Assembly: GCA_937888595.1 (NCBI GenBank)
Contig: CALARK010000021.1
Span: 186,001 to 250,000 of the forward strand
From: an uncultured Sterolibacteriaceae bacterium
GTDB lineage: Bacteria > Pseudomonadota > Gammaproteobacteria > Burkholderiales > Rhodocyclaceae
Reading direction: 5' to 3'
DNA length: 64,000 bases
Shown here piece by piece: positions 7,313 through 16,747 of this stretch. The translations under genes were made by a program, and so were the position numbers. The notes under the pieces are model-generated. The model was not told the origin of the DNA. It did not search any database and was given only the letters and a program-made list of their open reading frames with translations. Numbering within the stretch: position 1 is the first letter of the stretch; every line of letters starts with the position of its first letter.

Positions 7313-8167
7313 CTACAGGTTCTTCCCGAACCAGTCCTGCAGCCGCTTCCACCCGTCCTCGGCCGCCGCCTTGCGGTAGGTCGGCCGGTAGTCGGCATGG
7401 AAGGCGTGTCCGGCCTCGTCATAGACGTGGATCTGCGAGCGGCCGCCGGCCTTTTCCAGCGCCCCGCGCATCATGTCCACGTCGTCGAGCGGAATACCCT
7501 GGTCCTGTCCGCCGTAGAGACCGAGCACGACACCCTTGATCTCGCCGGCCACGTCGAGCGGCCAGCGCTTCGTGCGGTCGTTCACTTCGCCGTCGATGCG
7601 TCCGTACCACGCCACGCCCGCCTTCACCGCCGGGTTATGGGCCGCATACAGCCAGGTGATGCGCCCGCCCCAGCAGAAGCCCGTGATGCCGAGCCGCGCC
7701 GCGTCGCCGCCATTGCTTTTTGCCCAATTCGCGCAGGCATCGAGGTCGGCCATCACTTCCCGGTCCGGCACCTTCGAGATGACGGCGGACAGGATGTCCT
7801 GCACGTTCGTCATCTTGCGCGGGTCGCCGTAGCGGGCGAACAGCTCGGGCGCGATCGCGAGGTAGCCAAGCTTCGCGAGCCGCCGGCAGACATCGGCGAT
7901 GTACTCATGCACGCCGAAGATCTCTGAGACGACCTGCACGGTCGGCAGTTTCGTTCCACCGGACGGCATGGCGCGATAGGCTGCCAGTTCGCCGATCTTC
8001 ACTTCGCCGGCGACGAGGCCTGACGCGTCTGTCCTGATCGCCGTCTGCGCCGCGGCCGGACCTGCCGCGAGGGCGAAGCCTGCACCCAGCGCAGTGGCGA
8101 CGAAACCGCGCCGCGTGAAACCGACGGCAGGCACCAGGCTGTCGAAATCCGGGTTCTTCTCTGTCAT
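7313..8167 (-). CDS. Dienelactone hydrolase family protein, Tat-exported
   Basis: 284 residues. The start ATG at 8167 has an AGGAGAG ribosome site. The N-terminus has a twin-arginine motif (FTRRGFVAT) and a hydrophobic stretch ending AAGPAAAQ, so export by Tat is expected. The alpha/beta-hydrolase core has the dienelactone-hydrolase nucleophile Cys in GFCWGGR, an Asp in GGQDQGIP and a His in AGHAFH. The family hydrolyses dienelactones in aromatic degradation, but exported members often have other, uncharacterised ester substrates. No aromatic-degradation genes are nearby. It is the last gene of the two-partner secretion run, 46 bp after the FecR gene. Confidence 0.9.
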   Translation of the reverse strand: MTEKNPDFDSLVPAVGFTRRGFVATALGAGFALAAGPAAAQTAIRTDASGLVAGEVKIGELAAYRAMPSGGTKLPTVQVVSEIFGVHEYIADVCRRLAKLGYLAIAPELFARYGDPRKMTNVQDILSAVISKVPDREVMADLDACANWAKSNGGDAARLGITGFCWGGRITWLYAAHNPAVKAGVAWYGRIDGEVNDRTKRWPLDVAGEIKGVVLGLYGGQDQGIPLDDVDMMRGALEKAGGRSQIHVYDEAGHAFHADYRPTYRKAAAEDGWKRLQDWFGKNL

Positions 8168-8213
8168 GGGGAACTCTCCTTTGTTGTTGGTGTGAGGAAA
8201 GTGTAACCCCGCT

Positions 8214-8924
8214 TCACTGCACGGTGCAGTCGCTGGCGTCGCTCTTGCCGATGCCGGCCCCGATGCCCCGGTTGGTGGCAATGCAGCCCGGCATCGTCAC
8301 CCGGATGCCGCGTTCGGGGGGCACCAGTTCGGGCGGCAGGTTGATGCCCGGCACGAACGCGAACTGCCCGGCATCGAAAGTGAAGGTACCGGCACCGTTG
8401 CTGATCGAGATCGTCCCCGAGGCGACATCGACGTGCAGGCCGTCCGGCAGCGGCTGGCCGTTCGGGGTCGGAATGCCGCCGCAATCGCCGCTGCATTGCA
8501 GGGCGCCGAAGTGGGTGCCGCGGATGCCAATGGTGGCCGTCGGCGTCTGGTAGGAAACCTTTTCCTTGTTGCGCTTGCCGATCATGCCGGTCGCGGCGCG
8601 CAGGCCGCCCTTGAGCAGTCCGACGAGAACGCCGTCTTCTTCCGGCCTGGACTCTTCGAATCGGTAGCGCTGGATCTTGAGCTGGCTGTTCGGCCGCAGG
8701 ACAACCTCGCCGCCGTCGATGAATTTGAGCCGGGCGTAGGTGTCGGCTTCGGTACTCAGGACATCGCCTTCGTCCACCGAGGATTTCACCGACAGAATCT
8801 TCGCCGTGCCGTCCGCCTTTTTCACCGAAAGGATGCCGGACAGGTGCGTGACCTCTGCCGCCGGGGCCGCCCAGACCGATGTGCAGGCCAACAAGCACAG
8901 GGCAAGGAACGATTTCAGTTTCAT
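8214..8924 (-). CDS. FecR-domain exported protein
   Basis: 236 residues with a Sec signal (KLKSFLALCLLACTSVWA-AP) and a FecR-like beta domain: AEVTHLSGILSVKKADG, LSVKSSVDEGDVLSTEADTYARLKF, GEVVLRPNSQLKI and TATIGIRGTHFGA. It has no cytoplasmic or membrane segment like the classical anti-sigma FecR, so it is a periplasmic or surface FecR-like protein. Four cysteines (QCSGDCGG, MPGC, DC) could form disulfides. The start at 8924 follows the exoprotein stop (8929-8931) by four bases and GGTGAGG precedes it. Such proteins often accompany large adhesins; what it binds is unknown. Confidence 0.85.
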   Translation of the reverse strand: MKLKSFLALCLLACTSVWAAPAAEVTHLSGILSVKKADGTAKILSVKSSVDEGDVLSTEADTYARLKFIDGGEVVLRPNSQLKIQRYRFEESRPEEDGVLVGLLKGGLRAATGMIGKRNKEKVSYQTPTATIGIRGTHFGALQCSGDCGGIPTPNGQPLPDGLHVDVASGTISISNGAGTFTFDAGQFAFVPGINLPPELVPPERGIRVTMPGCIATNRGIGAGIGKSDASDCTVQ

Positions 8925-8928
8925 GGCC

Positions 8929-11900
8929 TCACCCCCTGCACTGACCGAATTTCTTGCGGCCTTTGCCTTTGCCTTTGTCTTCATCATTACCGGCTTCTCC
9001 TGTCGTCCCTCCTTCCTCGCCGGCAGCGAATTCACCCTCCGCGCCGCCTACCGTCTGGTCGAGTTCAGTGGGAATGCTCGCCAGCGTCTCCGTATCAACC
9101 TTGCAGGCATCCGGTGCCAGCAAGCAGGGATCGACCGGCTTGATCGACTCCTCAATTACGAACGGGGTGTTCGAGTAGGTGATGACCAAGCCATTCCCGA
9201 GCTCGGCCGGAATCATGCTGAATGTGTTGAAGAACCCGCTGCTGCCGGAACTGGTCGTCGTTTCAACACCATCAATCATGACGCCGCCCGTCGAAAGGCC
9301 AAGGAAATTGAGATAGATGGTGTCGGGAGAATCGGCACGAATAAATGAAGAGGTGAGGGTCAGCAAGGATGTCGAACCCGCAAAGGTCAGGTTCACATCA
9401 TTGCCTGCGCTGAGGTAGGCCCCGTTTTCGAGGGTCATGTTGTTGGCGATTAAGCCAATGATGTCTGCGGTACTGCCCCAAGTCGTGATCGAGCCGCCAT
9501 TGCTGATGTAGTCGTTCGCAATGAGCGTAGCGCTGCTGCTGCTTTCGACGTCCCCATCGTTCTGGATCAATGGCGCGACCAATGACAGGCTGCCGCTGGT
9601 ATCGACGGATCCATTTATTGTCAATGTCCCTCCCGCTGCCAGCGACAGGCTTCCTGACGCAGACAGGCAACAATCGATCGTCATGCTGCCGCCCGCACCC
9701 AGCAAGGTATTGCCCGGCGTGTTGAAGGATAGGTTGTCATCTTCTGTGACGCTACCACTAGCCATGACCGCGATATCTCCCGCAACCGTACTTATGTTGA
9801 TGGATGATGAGCTGTCTACATCGCCGACATAGCTGAAACTGATCGGCCCTCCATTGGCAGAGCTATCGAGCAAATAGAGATCCGACAGAACACTTCCCTG
9901 ACCATCGTTGGTAATGCGGATGCCACCGTAGTTGCCGCCCAGTACCCTGGCATCAATTGGGGCATCCGTCCGGATATCGGTACTGATCGCCAACTGTCCA
10001 GACAAGCCCCCATTCTGGCTGGTCAGGTAAACACCCTGATTCGGATTGATGCTGGTGATGTTGATTGCACTTCCGTTATTGTCGAGAATCGCACCCTTTG
10101 ATGCGATGATGACGTCGTCACCCGGATCGATCGTTCCCGTGTGATTGATAACATCGATAGCGATGTAACTTCCCGTCGGGGTCGTTCCGTAATCGTTCTT
10201 GAACTTGACAAATCCAGCCGCGGCCGCAGCTGTCCCGTAGTGGGAAATACTGCCTTCTTTGTTGTCCAGCTCGACATTGGTGGCGGACGTGATGTTACTG
10301 TTGACCGTCAGGGTGCTTATCCCCGTCTGATCGAAGCCCGCGAAAAGGTGGGTACTTGAGGTCGTCGCATTCAGCGCCCCATTCACGGTGATACTGCCAT
10401 CGGCCTCTACCCAGATGTAATCTCCGGCCGTATGGGACCCGAGAGTCAAGTCGCCCCCGTACCCGTAGGTATCGGCAAGCTTGTACCAAATATAGCCGCC
10501 GCCGGATGCTGTAGCCTGGAATGGCAAGACGCTTTTGTAATAGACGTCACCGCTTCCCGTTTGTGACAGTGAAACATTGGCTACCAGGTTCTCGCCGGTC
10601 AGGTTGATGGTTTGAGTGCCACTGGATCCAGCACTCAAGCTGGCAGCCTTGATCACACCACTTGATGTCTGGCTGATACCGGCGGTTGCATTCATAGTGA
10701 CGCTACCAACCGATCCGGTCCCGACGAGGCCTTGGCCGAGCGAGATGCTGCCGGAAGAATTTAGCGTCAGTGTTCCGCCTGCAAATCCGAAAGAGCCGAT
10801 CCGATCGCTCCATACGTTCGAACTTGAAAACTGCAGGTTTCCGCCAGTCGTCGTTATCGTGGTGCTGGTGGGAACCAGATAACCGCCGATGGCAGCTGGC
10901 GATCCGCCATAAGTGTTGACCGCGCCTCCATTGAGCGTCAGGCTGCCCGCGGTCAGGTTCAAGGTATGTCCTGCCCCGTCCCATCCGATGAGCGCGGCGT
11001 TTTCATGGATGAAATCGCCGCTGGCGGTGAAGCTTCCGGGGAGCGTGGCGGCACCTCCTGTCAGCAAAACGTTTCCGGTTACGTTGATGACTTGGGTCAT
11101 GCCGCCAATATAGGTACCACCATAGCTCGCATTGCCACCCGTCATCGTGATCGAGGAAGCGTTGATGGCCTGCGCACCATTGGACGAGATGCCGGCGCTA
11201 TTTTCAAAATAATGGTCTTCGCCACTGACGGTAATCATCTGTCCGCCACCGGTACCCCCTAGGAGCTGAATGACCGGATTGCCGGAAATGATCTGCGCTC
11301 CCGAACCTTCCTGATTGATTTCGGCATCGTTGCCATTGCCGGCTCCACCGCCCTGCAAGACCAGGTTGCTACCGGCGGAAAAGGCGAGGGTCTGGTTGCC
11401 GCTGCCGTAGTTCTGGATTTCAGCGTAGTTGCCGCTGCAGCTGGCGCCCGCCAATCCGCAATCCCCGCTCCAGCCACTGACCGTGCCGTTGCCGCTACCA
11501 CCGGTCATGGTCAGGTATGCACCGTTATTGAAGACAAAGGATTGACCACCCGTGCCGCCAAAACGCTCGATGGAAGCATATCCCCCCTGGTTGCCCACAC
11601 CATCACTGCCATGCAGCAACAACTGGCTAACTCCTGCCCCGCCCATCCCCGCCAACGTAATGGTTTGATCGCCATTGGTACGAATTGTCGATGAGTAGTC
11701 ACCATTGGCGTATAGCTGGAGCGTATTGGTTGTTATGGATAATGCGCCTGACGTCATGTCAATATAAGTACGTCCATACGCACCGTCGGCAACCATGTTG
11801 ATTTCGCCCGCGGCTTTCATCGTCACGCCGCCATTGGAAACGATACCCACGTCACCCATGGCTGCTGCAGGCAAGAAGTAGATACTTTTGCCGGCGGCAT

Positions 11901-13527
11901 AAGCGCCCACTGCCGGCGACGCCGTACTGACTCCATCCCAACCCGCTACCATTTCAATTGCGCCTGTTCCGGCATTGCCGAAAGGCGCGTTGATGTTGAT
12001 GGCGTTGTGAGCCAACAGCGAAAGATTGTTCGAGCTACTGTAGAGTTGGTTGCTGTAAGTGTTGGTACTGGTGAAATAGGGACTGGTATGGGTGACTGTC
12101 AGGTTGGCAAATGTCGGCGAAGCCGCAATCGTGATGTTGCCAGTGCCATTGCTGCCATTCGTCGTGATGACTACGTTGCCAAAACCCAGTTGGGTGTTGA
12201 TGGTGCTCCAGGAAATTGTCGCCGGACTGTCAACACCGGTAAAGATCCCGCCACTGAAGCTGCCACCATAGAAAGAATCAGCGCTATTAGAGATCGTGAG
12301 ATCGATCGGATCCAGCAGCAGTGTTCCGGATTTACCTAAGATGGCGCGTGTATCCACCAAGCCTTGGAAATCGAGATAGCGCTTGCCCGAGGTTTCGACG
12401 AAACCGCCATCACCGCCATTCGCGCCGCCCTTGGCTTCGATACTGCCGAAGGCCCGTGTCGTGTCGTCCGCCCACACGATCACCGTCCCGCCATCGCCGA
12501 CTTCCGTCGCATTGGCCTTCAGCCTTGCCTCCGGCCCGAACCAGGTGATGCTGGCGTTCTGGATGTCCGGGTTCTTGCCCTGGTAGTCGCCGCCCACCAT
12601 GATCCGGCCGCCCCCCGTCTGTCCGGAGACATCGATATCGGCCTGGTCCATGACCGCCACACGGTTGCCCAGCACTTCGATTTGCCCGCCTGTCGTACCG
12701 GTGGCGACGATGCGGCCATTGCCGTCGACATAGGTGTCCTGGCTGGCCTTGAGGAAGATGCGCCCGCCTTCATTGACGACGCTCGATGCGTCAAGGGTGC
12801 CGCTGTTCCGGACGATGGCGCCGGCGATGCCGATGCGGCCGGCGTCGGCGACGATGGCACCAAGGTTGGTGGCGTTGCCTGCGGCACCGGTGATTTCGAC
12901 TTTGATGCCCGGTGTGGCGGTGTCGATAAGTTCGACGGTTTGTCCGGCGGCGAGGATGGTTTCACCGTTGGGGGTCTGGATCAGTCCTTCGTTCGTCACG
13001 TTACTTCCGACGAGGTAGACGCTGCCGCCCGATGGGGTGGTGATGGTGCCGCGGTTGATGACGTCGCCGGCACCCGGCGCGGACTGGAAGGCGAGCCGTC
13101 CGGCAAGGAAGTCTTCGGCGCGCACGGCCAGCGTGGAGGCGACGAAGCCGGCGGTGTCGATGACCGCACCGGCACCGACCAGTATGCCAGCCTGGTTCAC
13201 GAGCCAGACGGCACCGTTAGAACTCAGCGTGCCGTAGAGGGCCGAGGGGTTGTTGCTCACGACCTGGTTGAGCACCGCGGAACTCGCCGAGGGCTGGACG
13301 AAGCGGGTCGTTTCGCCGGCCGCGATGCCGAAGGTCTGCCAGTTGATGATCGCACCGTTGGTGTTGGTCACCGTCAGGACGTTGCCAGCCTGGTTGAAGC
13401 TCGCCATGCCATTGACGACCACCGGGTCGGTCGGTAAGGCATAGGCGCCCGCCGAGAAACACGCTGCCACCGATAGCGACAGCAGTTGCTGCCGGACCTT
13501 GAAGCGTGGAAGTCGTGCGGTTTTCAT
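8929..13527 (-). CDS. Large two-partner-secretion exoprotein, filamentous haemagglutinin-like (TpsA)
   Basis: 1532 residues. It has an extended signal peptide (about 1-30, FKVRQQLLSLSVAACFSAGAYA) followed by a TPS domain (about 31-160: VVVNGMASFNQAGNVLTVTN, WQTFGIAAGETTRF, VNQAGILVGAGAVID). VSxxPSALYG and GSVYLVGSNVTNEG are typical of filamentous haemagglutinin N-termini. GKSGTLLLDPIDLTI near residue 400 marks the end of the conserved part. The remainder is Gly/Ser/Thr/Asn-rich beta-helix repeat sequence. The tail is Glu-rich then Lys/Gly-rich (DKGKGKGRKK) with a final Cys. The protein should be exported by the TpsB upstream, which is interrupted by a stop codon. It lacks the textbook NPNGI motif, having NQAGI instead. 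Confidence 0.92.
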   Translation of the reverse strand: MKTARLPRFKVRQQLLSLSVAACFSAGAYALPTDPVVVNGMASFNQAGNVLTVTNTNGAIINWQTFGIAAGETTRFVQPSASSAVLNQVVSNNPSALYGTLSSNGAVWLVNQAGILVGAGAVIDTAGFVASTLAVRAEDFLAGRLAFQSAPGAGDVINRGTITTPSGGSVYLVGSNVTNEGLIQTPNGETILAAGQTVELIDTATPGIKVEITGAAGNATNLGAIVADAGRIGIAGAIVRNSGTLDASSVVNEGGRIFLKASQDTYVDGNGRIVATGTTGGQIEVLGNRVAVMDQADIDVSGQTGGGRIMVGGDYQGKNPDIQNASITWFGPEARLKANATEVGDGGTVIVWADDTTRAFGSIEAKGGANGGDGGFVETSGKRYLDFQGLVDTRAILGKSGTLLLDPIDLTISNSADSFYGGSFSGGIFTGVDSPATISWSTINTQLGFGNVVITTNGSNGTGNITIAASPTFANLTVTHTSPYFTSTNTYSNQLYSSSNNLSLLAHNAININAPFGNAGTGAIEMVAGWDGVSTASPAVGAYAAGKSIYFLPAAAMGDVGIVSNGGVTMKAAGEINMVADGAYGRTYIDMTSGALSITTNTLQLYANGDYSSTIRTNGDQTITLAGMGGAGVSQLLLHGSDGVGNQGGYASIERFGGTGGQSFVFNNGAYLTMTGGSGNGTVSGWSGDCGLAGASCSGNYAEIQNYGSGNQTLAFSAGSNLVLQGGGAGNGNDAEINQEGSGAQIISGNPVIQLLGGTGGGQMITVSGEDHYFENSAGISSNGAQAINASSITMTGGNASYGGTYIGGMTQVINVTGNVLLTGGAATLPGSFTASGDFIHENAALIGWDGAGHTLNLTAGSLTLNGGAVNTYGGSPAAIGGYLVPTSTTITTTGGNLQFSSSNVWSDRIGSFGFAGGTLTLNSSGSISLGQGLVGTGSVGSVTMNATAGISQTSSGVIKAASLSAGSSGTQTINLTGENLVANVSLSQTGSGDVYYKSVLPFQATASGGGYIWYKLADTYGYGGDLTLGSHTAGDYIWVEADGSITVNGALNATTSSTHLFAGFDQTGISTLTVNSNITSATNVELDNKEGSISHYGTAAAAAGFVKFKNDYGTTPTGSYIAIDVINHTGTIDPGDDVIIASKGAILDNNGSAINITSINPNQGVYLTSQNGGLSGQLAISTDIRTDAPIDARVLGGNYGGIRITNDGQGSVLSDLYLLDSSANGGPISFSYVGDVDSSSSINISTVAGDIAVMASGSVTEDDNLSFNTPGNTLLGAGGSMTIDCCLSASGSLSLAAGGTLTINGSVDTSGSLSLVAPLIQNDGDVESSSSATLIANDYISNGGSITTWGSTADIIGLIANNMTLENGAYLSAGNDVNLTFAGSTSLLTLTSSFIRADSPDTIYLNFLGLSTGGVMIDGVETTTSSGSSGFFNTFSMIPAELGNGLVITYSNTPFVIEESIKPVDPCLLAPDACKVDTETLASIPTELDQTVGGAEGEFAAGEEGGTTGEAGNDEDKGKGKGRKKFGQCRG

Positions 13528-13556
13528 GACTGTTCCCCTGCTGCTGCAGATGGCGT

Positions 13557-15173
13557 TCAGAAAGCCATCATCATCCTGAAATGGCCGCCCCAGCCATTGC
13601 GGCGGTCGAGATTGTTCGGACCCTGGTCGAGAACGTCCGCGACATCGATGCTGAAGCTGACATCCTTGTTCAGGCTGTAGCGCAATCCGGCACCGAAGGA
13701 GGCGATGCCTTCGTGGACGTTGGTCGATGCACCAACATTGCGGCCGCGGCCCATGTCATAGAAGAGCACGCCGTGGAGGGTGCCCGGCACGCCCACCTGC
13801 CCGGCCAGATTGGGCGTATAGGCCTCGAGGTTGACGACATACCCCGTATCGGCGGAAACAATACGTTCATCGAAGCCACGCACCGCCTGAGCGCCGGCGA
13901 GGCCGAGCTGCTCGGCCGTCGGCAGGCCGCTGCTTGTCGACTGGCCGGAAAATACCGCCCGCATTTGCCAGCCATCGACGAGTCGCGCATAACTGGCCCC
14001 GTAACGCAGGATCATGAAATCGTCAGAAACCGGGCGGCCGGCGATGAAACTGTAGTAGTCGTTCTTGCCGCTGGCTGTTGCATAACGCGCCCCGGTGGGG
14101 AATGCGTTCCATGACAGGCCGAGGTTGTAGCTCAACTGGCTGGCGACACCCTGCCGCTGACCGCTGTAGGTGGCGGACAGCGGACGCAGGGTATAGGGCG
14201 TGCAGCTATTGACCACGCCGCGCCGGTCCGGCTCGCAGGTGGCATTGATGTGCTTGAAGTCGAAGCTGAACACCAGCCGCGAACTGTATTCGCCGACGCG
14301 CGGGAACAGGTGGTTCCAGCGCAACGCCAGTACTTCGCCCTTGCCGACGATGCCGAAGGGGCTGCCCAAGGCCAGGACGCTGCTCGGCACATTGACGGAG
14401 GAGTTGCCGTAGATGACATCGAGGCTGTCGCCGAACTCATAGAACGGCTTGCGGAAGGCAACGCTATAAACATCCACTTTGACGCCATCGGGGTGGTCGA
14501 ACCAGGGATCGGGCGAGGTGGTATAAGCCAAGGTCAGGACTTCGTCCCTGCCGCGCAGGTTGGCATCCTGTCAGGCCACGCCGAGGCGATGCCTGCCCGT
14601 CGCCATCGTCCCGCTGTTGTCGAAGGTGACATAGAACCGCTGCGGTGGCTGGTCGACGACGGCGACCTTGGCGTCCACCTTGCCCTCTTCCTCGCTGATG
14701 CCGAGGGTGACTTCCGCCGACCGCGCGGGATTTTCGTTAGCGAGCTGGACGTTTTCTGAAATCTGCCGCAGATTTGGCGCCTTGCCTTCCTGCAATTGCG
14801 GCAAGGCGGCACGCAGATTGTCCGCATCGAAATGCCGGTTGCCCTCGACCCGGACCTTGCCGATCACGGCCTCGGTGACATCAAGCCGGATGACGCCAGC
14901 GCTGATTTCTTGTTCCGGAACATGCACGTTGACCGTACCGAACCCCTTGCTCCGGTAGGCATTTTCGAGCGCCTCGAGCGCCTTCTGTATATCGCCGTAC
15001 ACCCGTCCTTTGCCGGCGTAGGGTGCGACCAGCGTCGTGACCTGTTCGGCCGGCAACAGCGTATTGCCGCGGATATCGAAGCGCAGGATGTCGAACCGCT
15101 CATCCTGTGCGGCGACTGGCAGGACACACGCCCAACCCACCATGATGGTGAAGGCGCACAAATGCAACTTCAT
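13557..15173 (-). pseudogene. ShlB/FhaC-family TpsB transporter with an in-frame TGA
   Basis: Together this is a 538-codon outer-membrane transporter for the exoprotein downstream. Codons 1-200 (15173-14574) give a signal peptide and two POTRA domains (FDILRFDIRGNTLLPAEQV; IGKVRVEGNRHFDADNL) and enter the barrel at TGRHRLGVA. Codon 201 (14571-14573) is TGA. The same frame then continues without another stop for 337 codons (QDANLRGRDEVLTLAYTTSP ... GWGGHFRMMMAF), with barrel motifs and the C-terminal Phe. One base change from a sense codon such as TGG would explain it. Read-through, a sequencing error or a genuine recent nonsense mutation remain possible. The start at 15173 has a strong AAGGGGGG ribosome site. 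Confidence 0.88.
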
Positions 15174-15219
15174 CGACCCCCCCTTGTTGCTACAGCGCAT
15201 ATATTTACAGCGTAGCAGA

Positions 15220-15234
15220 CTACAAATTTTGTAG
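15220..15234. promoter_or_regulatory. Palindrome upstream of tpsB, possible operator
   Basis: CTACAAATTTTGTAG is a perfect inverted repeat around a central T, 47 bp before the tpsB start. A second pair, TGCTAC (15188-15193) and GTAGCA (15213-15218), flanks an AT-rich TATATTTA segment that could hold the -10 region. The 113-bp gap (15174-15286) is markedly more AT-rich than its surroundings. Which regulator binds, if any, cannot be told. Confidence 0.45.
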
Positions 15235-15286
15235 CGAAATATTTGCGCGGGGTTTGCTCTTCAGGGCAAGGGGTGTCGTGCCTTTA

Positions 15287-16747
15287 TCACATTAGTACGA
15301 TGTCGAACTGTTCCTGGCTATAGCTCGGCTCGGCCTGCAGGGAAATCGGCCGACCGATGAAGTCGGACAGCATGGCGATGGCCTGGGATTCCTCATCGAG
15401 GAACAGGTCGATGACGCCCGGGGCGGCCAGCACCCGCATTTCGCGGGCGGAAAACTGGCGCGCCTCGCGCACCAGTTCCCGCAGGATCTCATAGGCGACG
15501 GTCTGGGCGGTCTTTACCACCCCGCGCCCGCCGCAGGTCGGGCAGGGTTCGCAGAGAACGTGGGCGAGCGACTCCCGGGTGCGCTTGCGGGTCAGCTCGA
15601 CGAGGCCGAGCTGGGTGAAGCCGTTGATAGAAATGCGCGTGTGGTCGCGCGCCAGTGCCTTGTCCAGCTCCGCCAGCACGGCCGCCTGATGGTCGGGCAG
15701 TTCCATGTCGATGAAATCGACGATGATGATGCCGCCGAGGTTGCGCAGGCGCAGTTGGCGGGCGATCGTCTGCGCCGCCTCGAGGTTGGTCTTGAAGATG
15801 GTGTCGTCGAAGTTGCCGCCGAAGCGGTTGCCGACATAGGCACCGGTGTTGACGTCGATCGTGGTCATCGCCTCGGTCTGGTCGATAATCAGGTAGCCAC
15901 CGGACTTGAGGTCGACGCGCCGTGCCAGCGCCTTCTGGATCTCGTCCTCGACGGCGTAGAGGTCGAAAAGTGGCCGCTCGCCGGTGTAGTGCTCGAGCAG
16001 CGGCGCGAGTTGGGGCATGTACTCGTGTGCGAAGGCGGCGAGTTTCTGGAAGTTCTCGCGCGAATCGATGACGATGCGCGAAGTTTCCGGTCCCGCCAGA
16101 TCGCGCAGCACACGCTGGGCGAGCGTCAGGTCGTGGTGCAGCAGGGCCGGGGCAGCGGCATTCTGCGCACGGTGGCGGATCTCCTGCCAAAGGCGGCGCA
16201 AGTAGGCGGTATCGGCCGCCAGTTCGTCGTCGGTCGCGTTCTCCGCCATGGTCCGCACAATGTAGCCGCCAGCCTCGTCGACGGGGAGCAGGGCCTGGAT
16301 GCGTTCGCGCAGGGCCTCGCGGCCGGCCTCGTCCTCGATCTTCTGCGAGATGCCGATATGCTTTTCCTGCGGCAGGTAGACGAGCAGGCGGCCGGCCAGC
16401 GAGATCTGCGTCGAAAGCCGTGCGCCTTTGGTGCCGATCGGGTCCTTGAGCACCTGCACCATCACCGTCTCGCCTTCGGCGAGCAGGCGCTCGATGGCAC
16501 GCGTACCACCGTTGCCGTTCTTCTCACCCCAGATGTCGGCCACATGGAGGAAGGCGGTGCGGTCGAGTCCCGCCTCGATGAAAGCCGACTGCATGCCCGG
16601 CAGCACGCGCACGACACGGCCGAGGTAGATATTGCCGACGATGCCGCGCCCGCCGGTACGCTCGACATGAAGTTCCTGCACCGTGCCCTGCTCCATCAGG
16701 GCGACGCGCGTCTCCTGCGGCGTGAAGTTGATGAGGAACTCATTCAT
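15287..16747 (-). CDS. rng: Ribonuclease G
   Basis: 486 residues, RNase E/G family, processing 16S rRNA 5' ends and mRNAs. It opens NEFLINFTPQETRVAL and carries an S1-like domain (GNIYLGRVVRVLPGMQSAFIEAG). The catalytic DNase-I-like domain has metal-binding aspartates in TIDVNTGAYVG and IVDFIDME, and the zinc-link cysteines are in CEPCPTCGGRG. It lacks the long RNase E C-terminal tail, so RNase G rather than E. It overlaps maf by four bases (ATGA) in the run nadD-rsfS-rlmH-maf-rng. Confidence 0.97.
   Translation of the reverse strand: MNEFLINFTPQETRVALMEQGTVQELHVERTGGRGIVGNIYLGRVVRVLPGMQSAFIEAGLDRTAFLHVADIWGEKNGNGGTRAIERLLAEGETVMVQVLKDPIGTKGARLSTQISLAGRLLVYLPQEKHIGISQKIEDEAGREALRERIQALLPVDEAGGYIVRTMAENATDDELAADTAYLRRLWQEIRHRAQNAAAPALLHHDLTLAQRVLRDLAGPETSRIVIDSRENFQKLAAFAHEYMPQLAPLLEHYTGERPLFDLYAVEDEIQKALARRVDLKSGGYLIIDQTEAMTTIDVNTGAYVGNRFGGNFDDTIFKTNLEAAQTIARQLRLRNLGGIIIVDFIDMELPDHQAAVLAELDKALARDHTRISINGFTQLGLVELTRKRTRESLAHVLCEPCPTCGGRGVVKTAQTVAYEILRELVREARQFSAREMRVLAAPGVIDLFLDEESQAIAMLSDFIGRPISLQAEPSYSQEQFDIVLM

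Noticed and set aside
12482..12505. Motif-like sequence in the tpsA gene (about 18/24)
   Set aside because: The A/T-run and centre do not fit, and EVGDGGTVIVW is natural beta-helix sequence; not counted as a copy.
8929..13527. CRISPR or tandem DNA repeat array in the large gene
   Set aside because: Repetition is at the Gly/Ser/Thr protein level; no regularly spaced identical DNA units are visible.
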